Positions 1 through 7,182 of a stretch of DNA of 64,000 bases are shown here, one piece after another; the stretch's first letter is position 1, and every line of letters starts with the position of its first letter. The translations under genes and the position numbers were made by a program. This DNA comes from Thalassospira sp. (GTDB lineage Bacteria > Pseudomonadota > Alphaproteobacteria > Rhodospirillales > Thalassospiraceae). Location: assembly GCF_002709775.1 (NCBI RefSeq), contig NZ_PAQR01000002.1, positions 105,807 through 169,806 of the forward strand. The letters run 5' to 3'. The notes under the pieces were generated by a model. That model had not been told where the DNA came from and searched no databases. It saw only the letters and a list, made by a program, of their open reading frames with translations.

Positions 1-54
1 AATGCACCGGCGTTCCGGAACCTCGGCTACCTTGCCGCCTTTACGATGCGACAT
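1..54 (-). CDS. ylxR: YlxR (DUF448) family protein, N-terminal fragment
   Basis: Only the first 18 codons lie in the window. They read MSHRKGGKVAEVPERRCI, and the ERRCI stretch matches the start of the conserved YlxR core. The ATG at 54 is preceded by GGAGG at a good spacing. It follows nusA by 18 bp on the same strand, the usual nusA-ylxR order. YlxR proteins are small and RNA- or nucleoid-associated; the exact role is unsettled. The call rests on a short fragment plus gene order. Confidence 0.75.
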   Translation of the reverse strand, partial: MSHRKGGKVAEVPERRCI

Positions 55-72
55 GGCATCCTCCGATCGGCC

Positions 73-1629
73 TTAGGCCTCTTCGCTTTCGGCCGTTTCT
101 TCGGTCTCTTCTTCAAGACCTTCGAACCAGCCAAGCTTGCGACGGGCTTCCATGATCATGTCGTTGGCCTGATCCATGGTAATGGTATCGGCATCCCCGA
201 CATATTCGATCAGCTCGTCACTTGCGAGATCTGCGAAATCTTCAAGGTTTTTGACGTCGTTTTCGCCAAGGCGAACAACAACAGCCAGCGACAGACCCGG
301 GAATTCAACCAGATCATCAGCAACCTTGAGCTCTTCACGACGCTTCTGAAGACGCTCGGCCTCTTCGGCAAGGAAGGTACGTGCGCGGTTGCGCAGCTCT
401 TCGGCGATTTCTTCTTCAAAACCTTCGATCTCGGCCAGTTCTGCCAACGGCACGTAACCGACTTCCTCGATCGAGGTGAAGCCTTCGGCGACCAGGAGAT
501 GGGCGATAACTTCGTCAACATCAAGGGCCTTGATGAACATTTCCGCACGCTTGCGTGCTTCTTCCTGACGACGTTCGCTTTCGTCTTCCTCGGTCAGAAT
601 GTCGATATCCCAACCGGTCAGCTGGGAAGCCAGACGTACGTTCTGACCACGACGGCCGATCGCAAGGCTAAGCTGATCGTCCGGAACGACGACTTCGATG
701 CGGTTGGTTTCTTCATCAATAACAACCTTGGTGACCTCGGCCGGGGCCAGAGCATTCACAACGAAGGTTGCCGGGTCTTCCGACCACTGGATGATGTCGA
801 TTTTTTCGCCCTGCAGTTCGGCAACAACGGCCTGAACGCGCGAACCGCGCATACCGACACAGGCACCGACCGGATCGATCGAGCTGTCCGAAGACAGAAC
901 CGAGATTTTCGCGCGCGAACCCGGGTCACGGGCAACCGATTTGATCTCGATGATGCCGTCGTAGATTTCCGGAACTTCCTGGGCAAACAGTTTTGCCATG
1001 AAGGTCGGATGGGTACGCGACAGGAATATCTGCGGGCCACGCTGTTCACGACGAACATCAAGGATCAGGGCACGAACCCGGTCACCCTGACGCACGGTCT
1101 CGCGCGGGATCAGTTCTTCACGGCGCAGAATGGCTTCTGCACGGCCGATATCGACAAGAACGTTGCCAAACTCGACACGCTTGACGACACCGTTGATGAC
1201 TTCGTCTGCGCGGTCCTTGTATTCCTCGAACTGGCGTTCGCGCTCTGCGTCGCGCACTTTCTGCACGATGACCTGCTTTGCGGTCTGGGCAGCGATACGG
1301 CCAAAATCAATCGGCGGCAGCGGATCAACCAGGAACTCACCAAGATTGATGTTCTCGTCACGGATACGTGCCTGTTCGAGCGACATCTGGGTGAAATCGT
1401 TTTCGATTTCATCGGTGACTTCGATGTAACGGGCGAGTTTGATTTCGCCGGTTTTACGGTCGATATGCGCACGAATGTCATGCTCGTGACCATATCTGGA
1501 ACGACCGGCCTTCTGAATGGCCTGTTCCATGGCACCGAGAACTTCGTCACGATCAATGCCCTTTTCACGAGCGACGGCATCAGCGACCTGCAAAAGTTCC
1601 GGCCGCGGCATTCCCGAAGTTGCTTCCAT
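73..1629 (-). CDS. nusA: Transcription termination/antitermination protein NusA
   Basis: NusA binds RNA polymerase and nascent RNA and modulates pausing, termination and antitermination. The 518-residue protein shows the family order: N-terminal polymerase-binding domain (about 1-125), S1 domain (about 130-200), two KH domains (about 230-345, with the GRRGQNVRLAS signature) and an acidic C-terminal region with two helix-hairpin-helix repeats, as in proteobacterial NusA. A TTG at 1635 also opens the frame, but the ATG at 1629 is preferred because AGAGG lies 6-7 bases before it and directly abuts the TTG. It sits 9 bp after rimP and 18 bp before ylxR, in one leftward operon. Confidence 0.97.
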   Translation of the reverse strand: MEATSGMPRPELLQVADAVAREKGIDRDEVLGAMEQAIQKAGRSRYGHEHDIRAHIDRKTGEIKLARYIEVTDEIENDFTQMSLEQARIRDENINLGEFLVDPLPPIDFGRIAAQTAKQVIVQKVRDAERERQFEEYKDRADEVINGVVKRVEFGNVLVDIGRAEAILRREELIPRETVRQGDRVRALILDVRREQRGPQIFLSRTHPTFMAKLFAQEVPEIYDGIIEIKSVARDPGSRAKISVLSSDSSIDPVGACVGMRGSRVQAVVAELQGEKIDIIQWSEDPATFVVNALAPAEVTKVVIDEETNRIEVVVPDDQLSLAIGRRGQNVRLASQLTGWDIDILTEEDESERRQEEARKRAEMFIKALDVDEVIAHLLVAEGFTSIEEVGYVPLAELAEIEGFEEEIAEELRNRARTFLAEEAERLQKRREELKVADDLVEFPGLSLAVVVRLGENDVKNLEDFADLASDELIEYVGDADTITMDQANDMIMEARRKLGWFEGLEEETEETAESEEA

Positions 1630-1638
1630 ATCCAACCT

Positions 1639-2178
1639 CTATTCTGCGTTGTCGTCATTCCGGCGGTCGCCGGTGACGTGCGCGATCAATTCATCTGTCA
1701 GCACCAATTTCGCTTTCGCGATATCGGCCAACGGCAACAAGACACGTTCGCCATCCACAATCAGGGCGACCGCATTATCTTCAATCCCATCCAGCACACC
1801 GCTGAAACGGCGACGACCATCCATGGCCATCACCAGCTCGACCTTTGCCTCAAAGCCCTTCCACACATCAAAGTGCGCAGCACGGGTCAGCGGGCGGTCG
1901 ATACCCGGGGAACTGACTTCAAGGTGATAGGCACCTGAAATCGGGTCCTCGACATCCATCAGGGCAGAAACCGTACGGCTGATTTCGGCGCAATCTTCAA
2001 CATTGATGCTGCCTTTCGCGTCCGGACGATCCGCCATGATCTGCAGGATATTGTGGTCCTGACCCGTCATCGAAACGCGAACCAGCTCAAAGCCCAGTGC
2101 GTTGATTGACGGCTCGATAATCTCTGCGATTTTCGCCATCAACGGGTCTTTTAACTGTTGTCCAATCAGCTCAGCCAT
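1639..2178 (-). CDS. rimP: Ribosome maturation factor RimP
   Basis: RimP assists maturation of the 30S subunit. The protein has the RimP N-terminal domain (AEIIEPSINALGFELVRV), the central EVSSPGIDRPLTR motif and a C-terminal SH3-like domain. The frame also opens at a GTG at 2205, but that codon lies at the foot of a leader hairpin, so the ATG at 2178 (MAELIGQQL, 179 residues) is chosen. No strong ribosome binding site precedes either start, so the start is uncertain. It is the first gene of the rimP-nusA-ylxR operon, driven by the promoter at 2261-2289. Confidence 0.95.
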   Translation of the reverse strand: MAELIGQQLKDPLMAKIAEIIEPSINALGFELVRVSMTGQDHNILQIMADRPDAKGSINVEDCAEISRTVSALMDVEDPISGAYHLEVSSPGIDRPLTRAAHFDVWKGFEAKVELVMAMDGRRRFSGVLDGIEDNAVALIVDGERVLLPLADIAKAKLVLTDELIAHVTGDRRNDDNAE

Positions 2179-2206
2179 AAAGCGATGCCATACCCCAAAA
2201 AGCACA

Positions 2207-2233
2207 AAAGAGCGGGCGCGGGGCCCACTCTTT
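2207..2233 (-). terminator. Leader hairpin, possible attenuator of rimP-nusA
   Basis: Arms AAAGAG-GGGC and GCCC-CTCTTT pair over 10 bp around one mismatch with a 5-base loop. Reading leftward, the hairpin is followed by a broken T-rich stretch (UGUGC then UUUUU). It lies between the rimP promoter and the rimP start, so it would act inside the leader. It could also stop readthrough from upstream. Confidence 0.5.
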
Positions 2234-2260
2234 GTCAGAATTTACAAAAAGCTTGGCGGC

Positions 2261-2289
2261 GTTATACAGCCGGTTTGTGCAAAAATCAA
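2261..2289 (-). promoter_or_regulatory. Sigma-70-type promoter of rimP-nusA
   Basis: On the minus strand, TTGATT (2284-2289) and TATAAC (2261-2266) are separated by exactly 17 bases. The -10 matches TATAAT at 5 of 6 and the -35 begins TTGA. Predicted transcription starts near 2254, giving a leader of about 75 bases that contains the hairpin at 2207-2233. Confidence 0.65.
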
Positions 2290-2339
2290 GTCAGGATACC
2301 GGCAGCCAACACCATTCAACCCAAGGATTCCGCGCGGGT

Positions 2340-2936
2340 TCAAACCGACGGCTGCGGGGCGGCCAAACCACGGAAGAAGGCAAAGGCATTTACAGCCCCG
2401 TCCCGCACCGCCTGCTCGTCCTTTGCATCAAGCGCCAAGCCATTGACCTGCTCCGCAAATTCACGCCAGTACTTGCCGCGCCCTTCGACATGGCCGGCCA
2501 GATGACGGGCGCCAAATTGCGCATGCAGGCCGATCTTGTCCGCTGCCTTAAGCAAAAAGGCCGCCCCAAGCGATGAGCCTTCACAAACATACAGCCAGCC
2601 AACCCTTTCCGCGCCATCGGCGTTAATCGGCATCCGACTCCAGTCTTCATCCGCGTCATACCCAAGGTCCGTCATATCGGCACAGACGGCATCATATCGG
2701 CTGCGCTCCGCCAAGCCCGGAATGGCATCATTCAGATCAGCTGCCGCATATAGTGATTTCATCCGGCCATGAAATATATGTTGCAAGCGCAAGAAGCGCA
2801 GATAGTTGTCGCGGCTATCGAACGGCTCCATGGCCATAACCATGTCATCGACCGACTGATGCGCGCTGCGCGTCGATTGCTTGAGTTCTTCAAGACGGGT
2901 CATGCCCGCCATTGCCTGACCTGATACAGCATTCAT
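2340..2936 (-). CDS. hemO: Heme oxygenase (biliverdin-producing), HemO/BphO type
   Basis: Heme oxygenase opens heme to biliverdin, iron and CO, releasing iron from imported heme. The 198-residue size fits bacterial HemO. The N-terminal motif LKQSTRSAHQSVDD supplies the likely proximal heme-ligand histidine (about residue 26), and YVCEGSSLGAAFLLKAA matches the distal-helix glycine-rich motif of the family. GGAAAGGG precedes the ATG by 8 bases. The gene is last in the leftward heme-uptake locus, 133 bp after the membrane-fusion protein gene, which supports the function. BphO-type enzymes that serve bacteriophytochromes are related, but no phytochrome gene is present here. Confidence 0.85.
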   Translation of the reverse strand: MNAVSGQAMAGMTRLEELKQSTRSAHQSVDDMVMAMEPFDSRDNYLRFLRLQHIFHGRMKSLYAAADLNDAIPGLAERSRYDAVCADMTDLGYDADEDWSRMPINADGAERVGWLYVCEGSSLGAAFLLKAADKIGLHAQFGARHLAGHVEGRGKYWREFAEQVNGLALDAKDEQAVRDGAVNAFAFFRGLAAPQPSV

Positions 2937-3069
2937 TGCCGTTGCCCTTTCCTAAGTCCGATCCTGAGTCCGGCCGAATGGTCCATTGCCGTTCGGCTCC
3001 CTGTTTTCAAGACGGATTAGGCGGGCTGATATCTGACATTCACCGTGCGAAATCATTCCACGGTCACAA

Positions 3070-4419
3070 TCAGTCCTCGCGAAACGCGCGGGCAAACTGA
3101 TCCGACAATGGTTTGAACAGATAACTGAGGGCTGATCGTTCCCCGGTGGCAAGGAAGGTCTCAACGGGCATGCCCGGCACCAATTCACGGCCGTCAAGTT
3201 TGGCCACTTCACCGGCTTCGATGCGCACCCTTACATTATAATATGTCTCACCGGTCAGTTCATCGCGATCGAGATCGGCTGAGACAAAGGATACCTGTCC
3301 GGTCAGTTCCGGGGTGGTTCGCTGATTAAACGCCGTGAAGCGCAACATGGCTTTTTGGCCGACAACGACCTGTTCGATGTCACGCGGATTGACCTTTGCC
3401 TCAATCACCAGCTCGTCCTGATCCGGGACAATCCCCATGATCCTGTCGCCCGGACCGATCACACCGCCAACCGTGTGCACGGCAAGCTGATAGATCGTCC
3501 CGTCATAAGGCGCGCGAATATCGATCCTGCGCAGCTGGTCCCGCAGGGCGATTTCACGCTGCATCAATTGGGCAATTTGCTGATCAATATCGGTCAGCTC
3601 ACCAAGAACTTCTGTCTGCCGATCACGGTCAAGCTGCAGGATTTGCATCTCGGTTTCGGAAATCTGCATGCGTGTTGCAGCAATCTGGGCCGTCAATTCG
3701 CCATGTCGACCATCAAGGCTTGCGCGTTCGCGGCGCAGGGCAGCAACCCGCGTGATCGGCACAAGTTGTTTGGCAAACAGGGTTTCAAGACCGGTCAGTT
3801 CATCAACGATATGATGACGCTCTTCCTCATTGGCGTTTTTCTGTGCAGTCAGGCCGACAACCGTTTCAGAAAGCTGGGAAAGCTTTTGGCGCAATTGTTC
3901 CTTTTCACCTTCAAGACTGTTCTTGCGGGCGGCAAACAAACTGACCTCGGCCGCGATCAATTCGGATATCTTTGGCTCCGATTGGCGATCAATAAAGGCC
4001 GCAGGCACTTCAAGGGCGGACAGGTTGTCACGTTCGCCACTCAGGCGCATGCGTCTGGCAATCAAGGCCGACAATTGTGTTTCAACAATCCCAAGGCTTG
4101 CGCGTGCCATTGTATCGTCCAGCCGAATCAGAAGATCACCGGCCGCAACCCGGTCGCCATTCTTCACATTGATCTGGCCAACGATGCCGCCTTCTGAGTG
4201 CTGCACGTCCTTGACGTTGCTTTCGACAACGAGCTTGCCGGTGGCTACCACCGCACCAGAAAGCTCGGCAAAAACAAGCCACAACACACAGCTGGCAAAC
4301 AGCACGGCGACAATCCCGCCACCCCAAACAACATGACGGCGCAATGTTGCAATTGCTGGCGAGATCACGTTGTGATCTGCCGATCCGCTCGGCCCGGTGG
4401 CAAGCTGTAATCTGGTCAT
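3070..4419 (-). CDS. hasE: Type I secretion membrane fusion protein, HlyD family (HasE-like)
   Basis: Periplasmic adaptor linking the inner-membrane ABC exporter to an outer-membrane TolC-like channel. It has a short cytoplasmic N-terminus, one membrane segment (about 31-53), a biotinyl-lipoyl-like region containing the typical EGGIVGQINVKNGDRV, a long alpha-helical coiled-coil segment (about 150-290) and a C-terminal beta domain with RIDIRAPYDGTI. At 449 residues it is normal for the HlyD/PrtE/HasE family. Its ATG overlaps the stop of the exporter gene by 4 bp, implying translational coupling. Its place next to the hemophore gene makes HasE the likely role. Confidence 0.9.
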   Translation of the reverse strand: MTRLQLATGPSGSADHNVISPAIATLRRHVVWGGGIVAVLFASCVLWLVFAELSGAVVATGKLVVESNVKDVQHSEGGIVGQINVKNGDRVAAGDLLIRLDDTMARASLGIVETQLSALIARRMRLSGERDNLSALEVPAAFIDRQSEPKISELIAAEVSLFAARKNSLEGEKEQLRQKLSQLSETVVGLTAQKNANEEERHHIVDELTGLETLFAKQLVPITRVAALRRERASLDGRHGELTAQIAATRMQISETEMQILQLDRDRQTEVLGELTDIDQQIAQLMQREIALRDQLRRIDIRAPYDGTIYQLAVHTVGGVIGPGDRIMGIVPDQDELVIEAKVNPRDIEQVVVGQKAMLRFTAFNQRTTPELTGQVSFVSADLDRDELTGETYYNVRVRIEAGEVAKLDGRELVPGMPVETFLATGERSALSYLFKPLSDQFARAFRED

Positions 4420-6218
4420 GCGGTTTCTCCCACCTGTCTGACGGTTTTACGCATGATGTCGTCGCGCTTGCCAAAGGCCACCTGACGTCCGTCCTGGATA
4501 ACAGTCGCGAGGTTCACGGTCGCAAGTGCACTGGGTCTATGGGCGATCAGAACAACAATCGCCCCGCGGGCACGCGCATCCCTGACCGCTTGAAGCAATG
4601 CCTGCTCACCCAGGCTGTCGAGGCTTGCATTGGGTTCATCAAGGACAATCAGGAACGGATCACCAAACAAGGCACGGGCAAGGCCGATGCGTTGCCGCTG
4701 CCCGCCTGATAGGACAACTCCTCCGCTGCCAATCCGGGTGTCATAGCCATTGGGTAGGGACAGGATCATCTCATGGGCGCCAGCTGCCTTTGCGGCCGAA
4801 ACAATGACGCTGTCGGTTGCGTCAGCCTGCAACCGGGCGATATTGCGCGCAATCGTATCGTCAAACAGCGCCACATCCTGGGGTAGATAGCCGATATGGC
4901 GGCCTAGATCGACCGGGTTCCAGTGCGATAACTCCGCCCCGTCAAGGCGGATACTGCCTCCGCGAAACGCCCCCATGCCAACAAGTGCCCGCCCAAGCGT
5001 CGATTTTCCCGAACCACTTGGCCCGATCACACCAAGCCCGTCGCCGGCGCTTAGGGAAAGCTCGCCAACCCGCAAAAGAACCTTGTCTTTGCCAGCTTTC
5101 TGATTACCGGGCGTGCCGATCACAAGACCGGAAACCGAAAGGCCCTCAGACGGCGCGGGCAGAGTTGTGGTGTCCGCTTTATCGGAAATATCGGGCAGAA
5201 GCGCATCAAGACGACCCCGAGCTTGTCGGGCCGCGACAAATCCGCGCCAGTTGGCGATGGCCTGTTCAACCGGTGACAACGCACGCGCAGTTAAAATTGA
5301 TGCTGCGACCATCGCACCGGGGGTGACTTCCTGCTTGATCGCAAGATAGGCACCAAGTGCCAATACACCGGATTGCAATGCCAGACGAATGACCTTGATA
5401 TAGGCCGAGAACGTCGAGTTGACGTCACCCACTGCGGTGTTGTCGTTTAAATACAGATTGTTTTGCTTGGCCCATGCCCCGCGAAAGGCATCTTCCATGC
5501 CCATGGCACGAATGGCTTCGGCATTTTGCCGCCCGGCTTCAATCAGTGCATTGCGCCTGACGATCTGGCTGTTCATCCGCGCGACTTTCTTGCGCGTTAC
5601 AAATTCACTGATCAGGGTCAGAACAATCAGAACCACCCCGCCGACAAGCGCCAGTACGCCAAGCCAGGGATGAAAGGCAAAAACAATCCCAAGGAAAAGC
5701 GGCATCCACGGCAAATCGCATATCGCGACGGGCCCGGAACCGCCAAGGAACTGCCGGATCTGATCAAGATCACCAAGCGGCTGGGTGTTTTCACGACCGT
5801 TTTTCAAACGCAGATCCAGGGTACTGGCAAGCGCCATCGGCCCGATCTGTTCATCGACCCGCCAGCCAATCCGGACCAGCATGCGCGCGCGCAGGGCATC
5901 CACGGCACCAAGAAACAGATAAAGGCCGACCACAAGCCCGATCAGGGCAATCAAGGTCGGGATACTCTGGCTTGCCAGAACGCGGTCATAGACCTGAAGC
6001 ATGAAAAGCGGGCCGGTCAGCATCAAAAGGTTGGACACACCACTCATCGCGCCGACGGCCAGAAAGGCACCGCGCAATGCGCCAAGGGCACGGCTCATCG
6101 GGCCGGAATGCGTCGAAGGCTGGGTGGGGCTTTGGGATGCTTTGACAAACACGCTTTTGATACACCAGTGATCTAGGGTAGGTTGGGGTGGGTGCCGCTG
6201 TTTCGCGGCACCCTGCAA
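4416..6218 (-). CDS. hasD: Type I secretion ABC transporter, permease-ATPase (HasD/PrtD-like)
   Basis: Exporter energising one-step secretion of the adjacent hemophore. The fused membrane domain (about 45-320) opens with the PrtD-type motif LLMLTGPLFMLQVYDRVLAS. The ATPase domain has Walker A GPSGSGKS (399-406), signature LSGGQRQRIGLARAL and Walker B LIVLDEPNASLD. No C39 peptidase domain is present, as expected for RTX/HasA exporters. The start is uncertain. TTG at 6218 has AAGG 6 bases upstream, but the first 40 residues are low-complexity and include a hairpin (6190-6213). The ATG at 6098 would give a family-length protein but has no visible ribosome binding site; a GTG at 6152 is a third option. 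Confidence 0.9.
   Translation of the reverse strand: MQGAAKQRHPPQPTLDHWCIKSVFVKASQSPTQPSTHSGPMSRALGALRGAFLAVGAMSGVSNLLMLTGPLFMLQVYDRVLASQSIPTLIALIGLVVGLYLFLGAVDALRARMLVRIGWRVDEQIGPMALASTLDLRLKNGRENTQPLGDLDQIRQFLGGSGPVAICDLPWMPLFLGIVFAFHPWLGVLALVGGVVLIVLTLISEFVTRKKVARMNSQIVRRNALIEAGRQNAEAIRAMGMEDAFRGAWAKQNNLYLNDNTAVGDVNSTFSAYIKVIRLALQSGVLALGAYLAIKQEVTPGAMVAASILTARALSPVEQAIANWRGFVAARQARGRLDALLPDISDKADTTTLPAPSEGLSVSGLVIGTPGNQKAGKDKVLLRVGELSLSAGDGLGVIGPSGSGKSTLGRALVGMGAFRGGSIRLDGAELSHWNPVDLGRHIGYLPQDVALFDDTIARNIARLQADATDSVIVSAAKAAGAHEMILSLPNGYDTRIGSGGVVLSGGQRQRIGLARALFGDPFLIVLDEPNASLDSLGEQALLQAVRDARARGAIVVLIAHRPSALATVNLATVIQDGRQVAFGKRDDIMRKTVRQVGETA
6190..6213 (-). other. Hairpin between hasA and hasD
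   Basis: A perfect 9-bp stem (GGGTGCCGC with GCGGCACCC) closes a 6-base loop. It has no T-tract. In the leftward transcript it lies just 3' of hasA, near the possible TTG start of hasD. It could stabilise the hasA message or reduce expression of the exporter genes. Confidence 0.5.
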
Positions 6219-6230
6219 TCAAGACCTTGT

Positions 6231-6257
6231 GCCCGTTCCGCTTCTTGCGGGACGGGC
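6231..6257 (-). other. Second hairpin just downstream of hasA
   Basis: Arms of 11 bases (GCCCGTCCCGC with GCGGAACGGGC) pair with one mismatch around a 5-base loop, 8 bases after the hasA stop codon. No run of T follows in the leftward direction, so it is a weak terminator or a 3'-end protector. Confidence 0.5.
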
Positions 6258-6264
6258 CGTTTTG

Positions 6265-7002
6265 TTAAACGAAGTCCGTTGCATCAAGGTCGTTGAAATC
6301 AACACCGGTCAGGGTGACGGTGCCGTTGGCATGGGTGATCACGGCATTGCCTGCGCCGTCATCGCCGATGGTGACCGAGCTGTAGTCGATATCAAGAACG
6401 TCGGTACCATCGGTGAAGTCGGTGATGGTGTCGTCGCCAAAGCTTGACGAGGTATCGAACTCAAAGGTGTCCGCACCGCCATTACCGGTCAGAATGTCAT
6501 CACCGGCCCAACCGCCGATCACGTCATCGCCGGCGCTGCCGTTGATTTCAACACCGGAATCAAGAACAGATTCCAGCGTGTCGGTGCTGCCGGAATAGAT
6601 GTCGACAAGGACACCATTGGTGTCACTGTTCGACAGGTTCAGGCCCGAGATATCAACCGGAGAATCGGTGAAATCAAATTCGGTTCCATTGTCCGCGACA
6701 CCCAAGGTGCTGCCAAAGGACAGCTTGTCGAGATTGCCCGCGATCGTGTGCGTGTTGATGTCGTAGGCAAAGTCAGAGCTTCCCGCAGTCGCAAGCACAG
6801 AACCGGTGTAGCTGCTGCTGCTATCCTGGTCGGTCGCAAGGAACTGTGAACCACCGTAATAGCTCGACGGTGCAAAGCCATCATAGAAAGTACCGTGGTT
6901 GCCCGAACCAAGCGAGAAGTTGGTGTTGAAGTCTTCAATAACCCCATGCAGGTCTACACCAGCACCCGAAGATGCCGCGTTGAGATCAATCGTAATAGTC
7001 AT
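6265..7002 (-). CDS. hasA: Secreted hemophore HasA with C-terminal RTX repeats
   Basis: Extracellular protein that captures heme and delivers it to HasR. The N-terminal half (about 1-150 of 245) follows HasA: a histidine in a glycine-rich loop (SGNHGTFYDG, H36), then YDINTHTIAGNLDKLSFG, matching the Tyr-His heme-ligand loop (Y80, H85) but three residues shorter than in Serratia. Three calcium-binding RTX-like nonapeptides follow (about 154-182: GSAGDDVIG, GWAGDDILT, GNGGADTFE), then a serralysin-like C-terminus ending DFV. Classical HasA is about 190 residues with no RTX repeats. An ATG at 7032 opens the same frame, but AGGAG 8 bases before the ATG at 7002 decides the start. Confidence 0.88.
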   Translation of the reverse strand: MTITIDLNAASSGAGVDLHGVIEDFNTNFSLGSGNHGTFYDGFAPSSYYGGSQFLATDQDSSSSYTGSVLATAGSSDFAYDINTHTIAGNLDKLSFGSTLGVADNGTEFDFTDSPVDISGLNLSNSDTNGVLVDIYSGSTDTLESVLDSGVEINGSAGDDVIGGWAGDDILTGNGGADTFEFDTSSSFGDDTITDFTDGTDVLDIDYSSVTIGDDGAGNAVITHANGTVTLTGVDFNDLDATDFV

Positions 7003-7049
7003 GTCAGTTTCTCCTGTCATAAAGCTACCCATTTAGTGGATAACGTCAT

Positions 7050-7068
7050 GAGAATGACTCTTATTATC
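7050..7068 (-). promoter_or_regulatory. Fur-box-like operator upstream of hasA
   Basis: Minus-strand sequence GATAATAAGAGTCATTCTC matches the 19-bp Fur consensus GATAATGATAATCATTATC at 15 of 19 positions. It lies 48 bp before the hasA start, beside a TTGACT (7075-7080) that could be a -35. No clear -10 was found. Confidence 0.65.
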
Positions 7069-7128
7069 TTTAAGAGTCAACGGAAAAAATTGTGTAATAT
7101 CAGTAGTTTAAATTGACAAACACGAAAG

Positions 7129-7154
7129 CCCAACCAGGCACATGCCTGGTTGGG
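7129..7154 (-). terminator. Terminator between hasR and hasA
   Basis: A perfect 12-bp stem (CCCAACCAGGCA with TGCCTGGTTGGG) with a 2-base centre lies 28 bp after the hasR stop. Leftward it is followed by CTTTCGTGTTTG. It should separate hasR from hasA, so hasA probably has its own promoter. Confidence 0.7.
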
Positions 7155-7182
7155 TTCAACATCTTGCCGATGCGGCGTTACG

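Noticed and set aside
46..1938. Long open frame (630 codons) on the plus strand
   Set aside because: It is antisense to nusA and rimP, shows no domain and has no ribosome binding site; it is a codon-bias shadow of real genes.
6265..7002. RTX toxin
   Set aside because: Only three nonapeptides are present, and the N-terminal half matches HasA in a heme-uptake locus.
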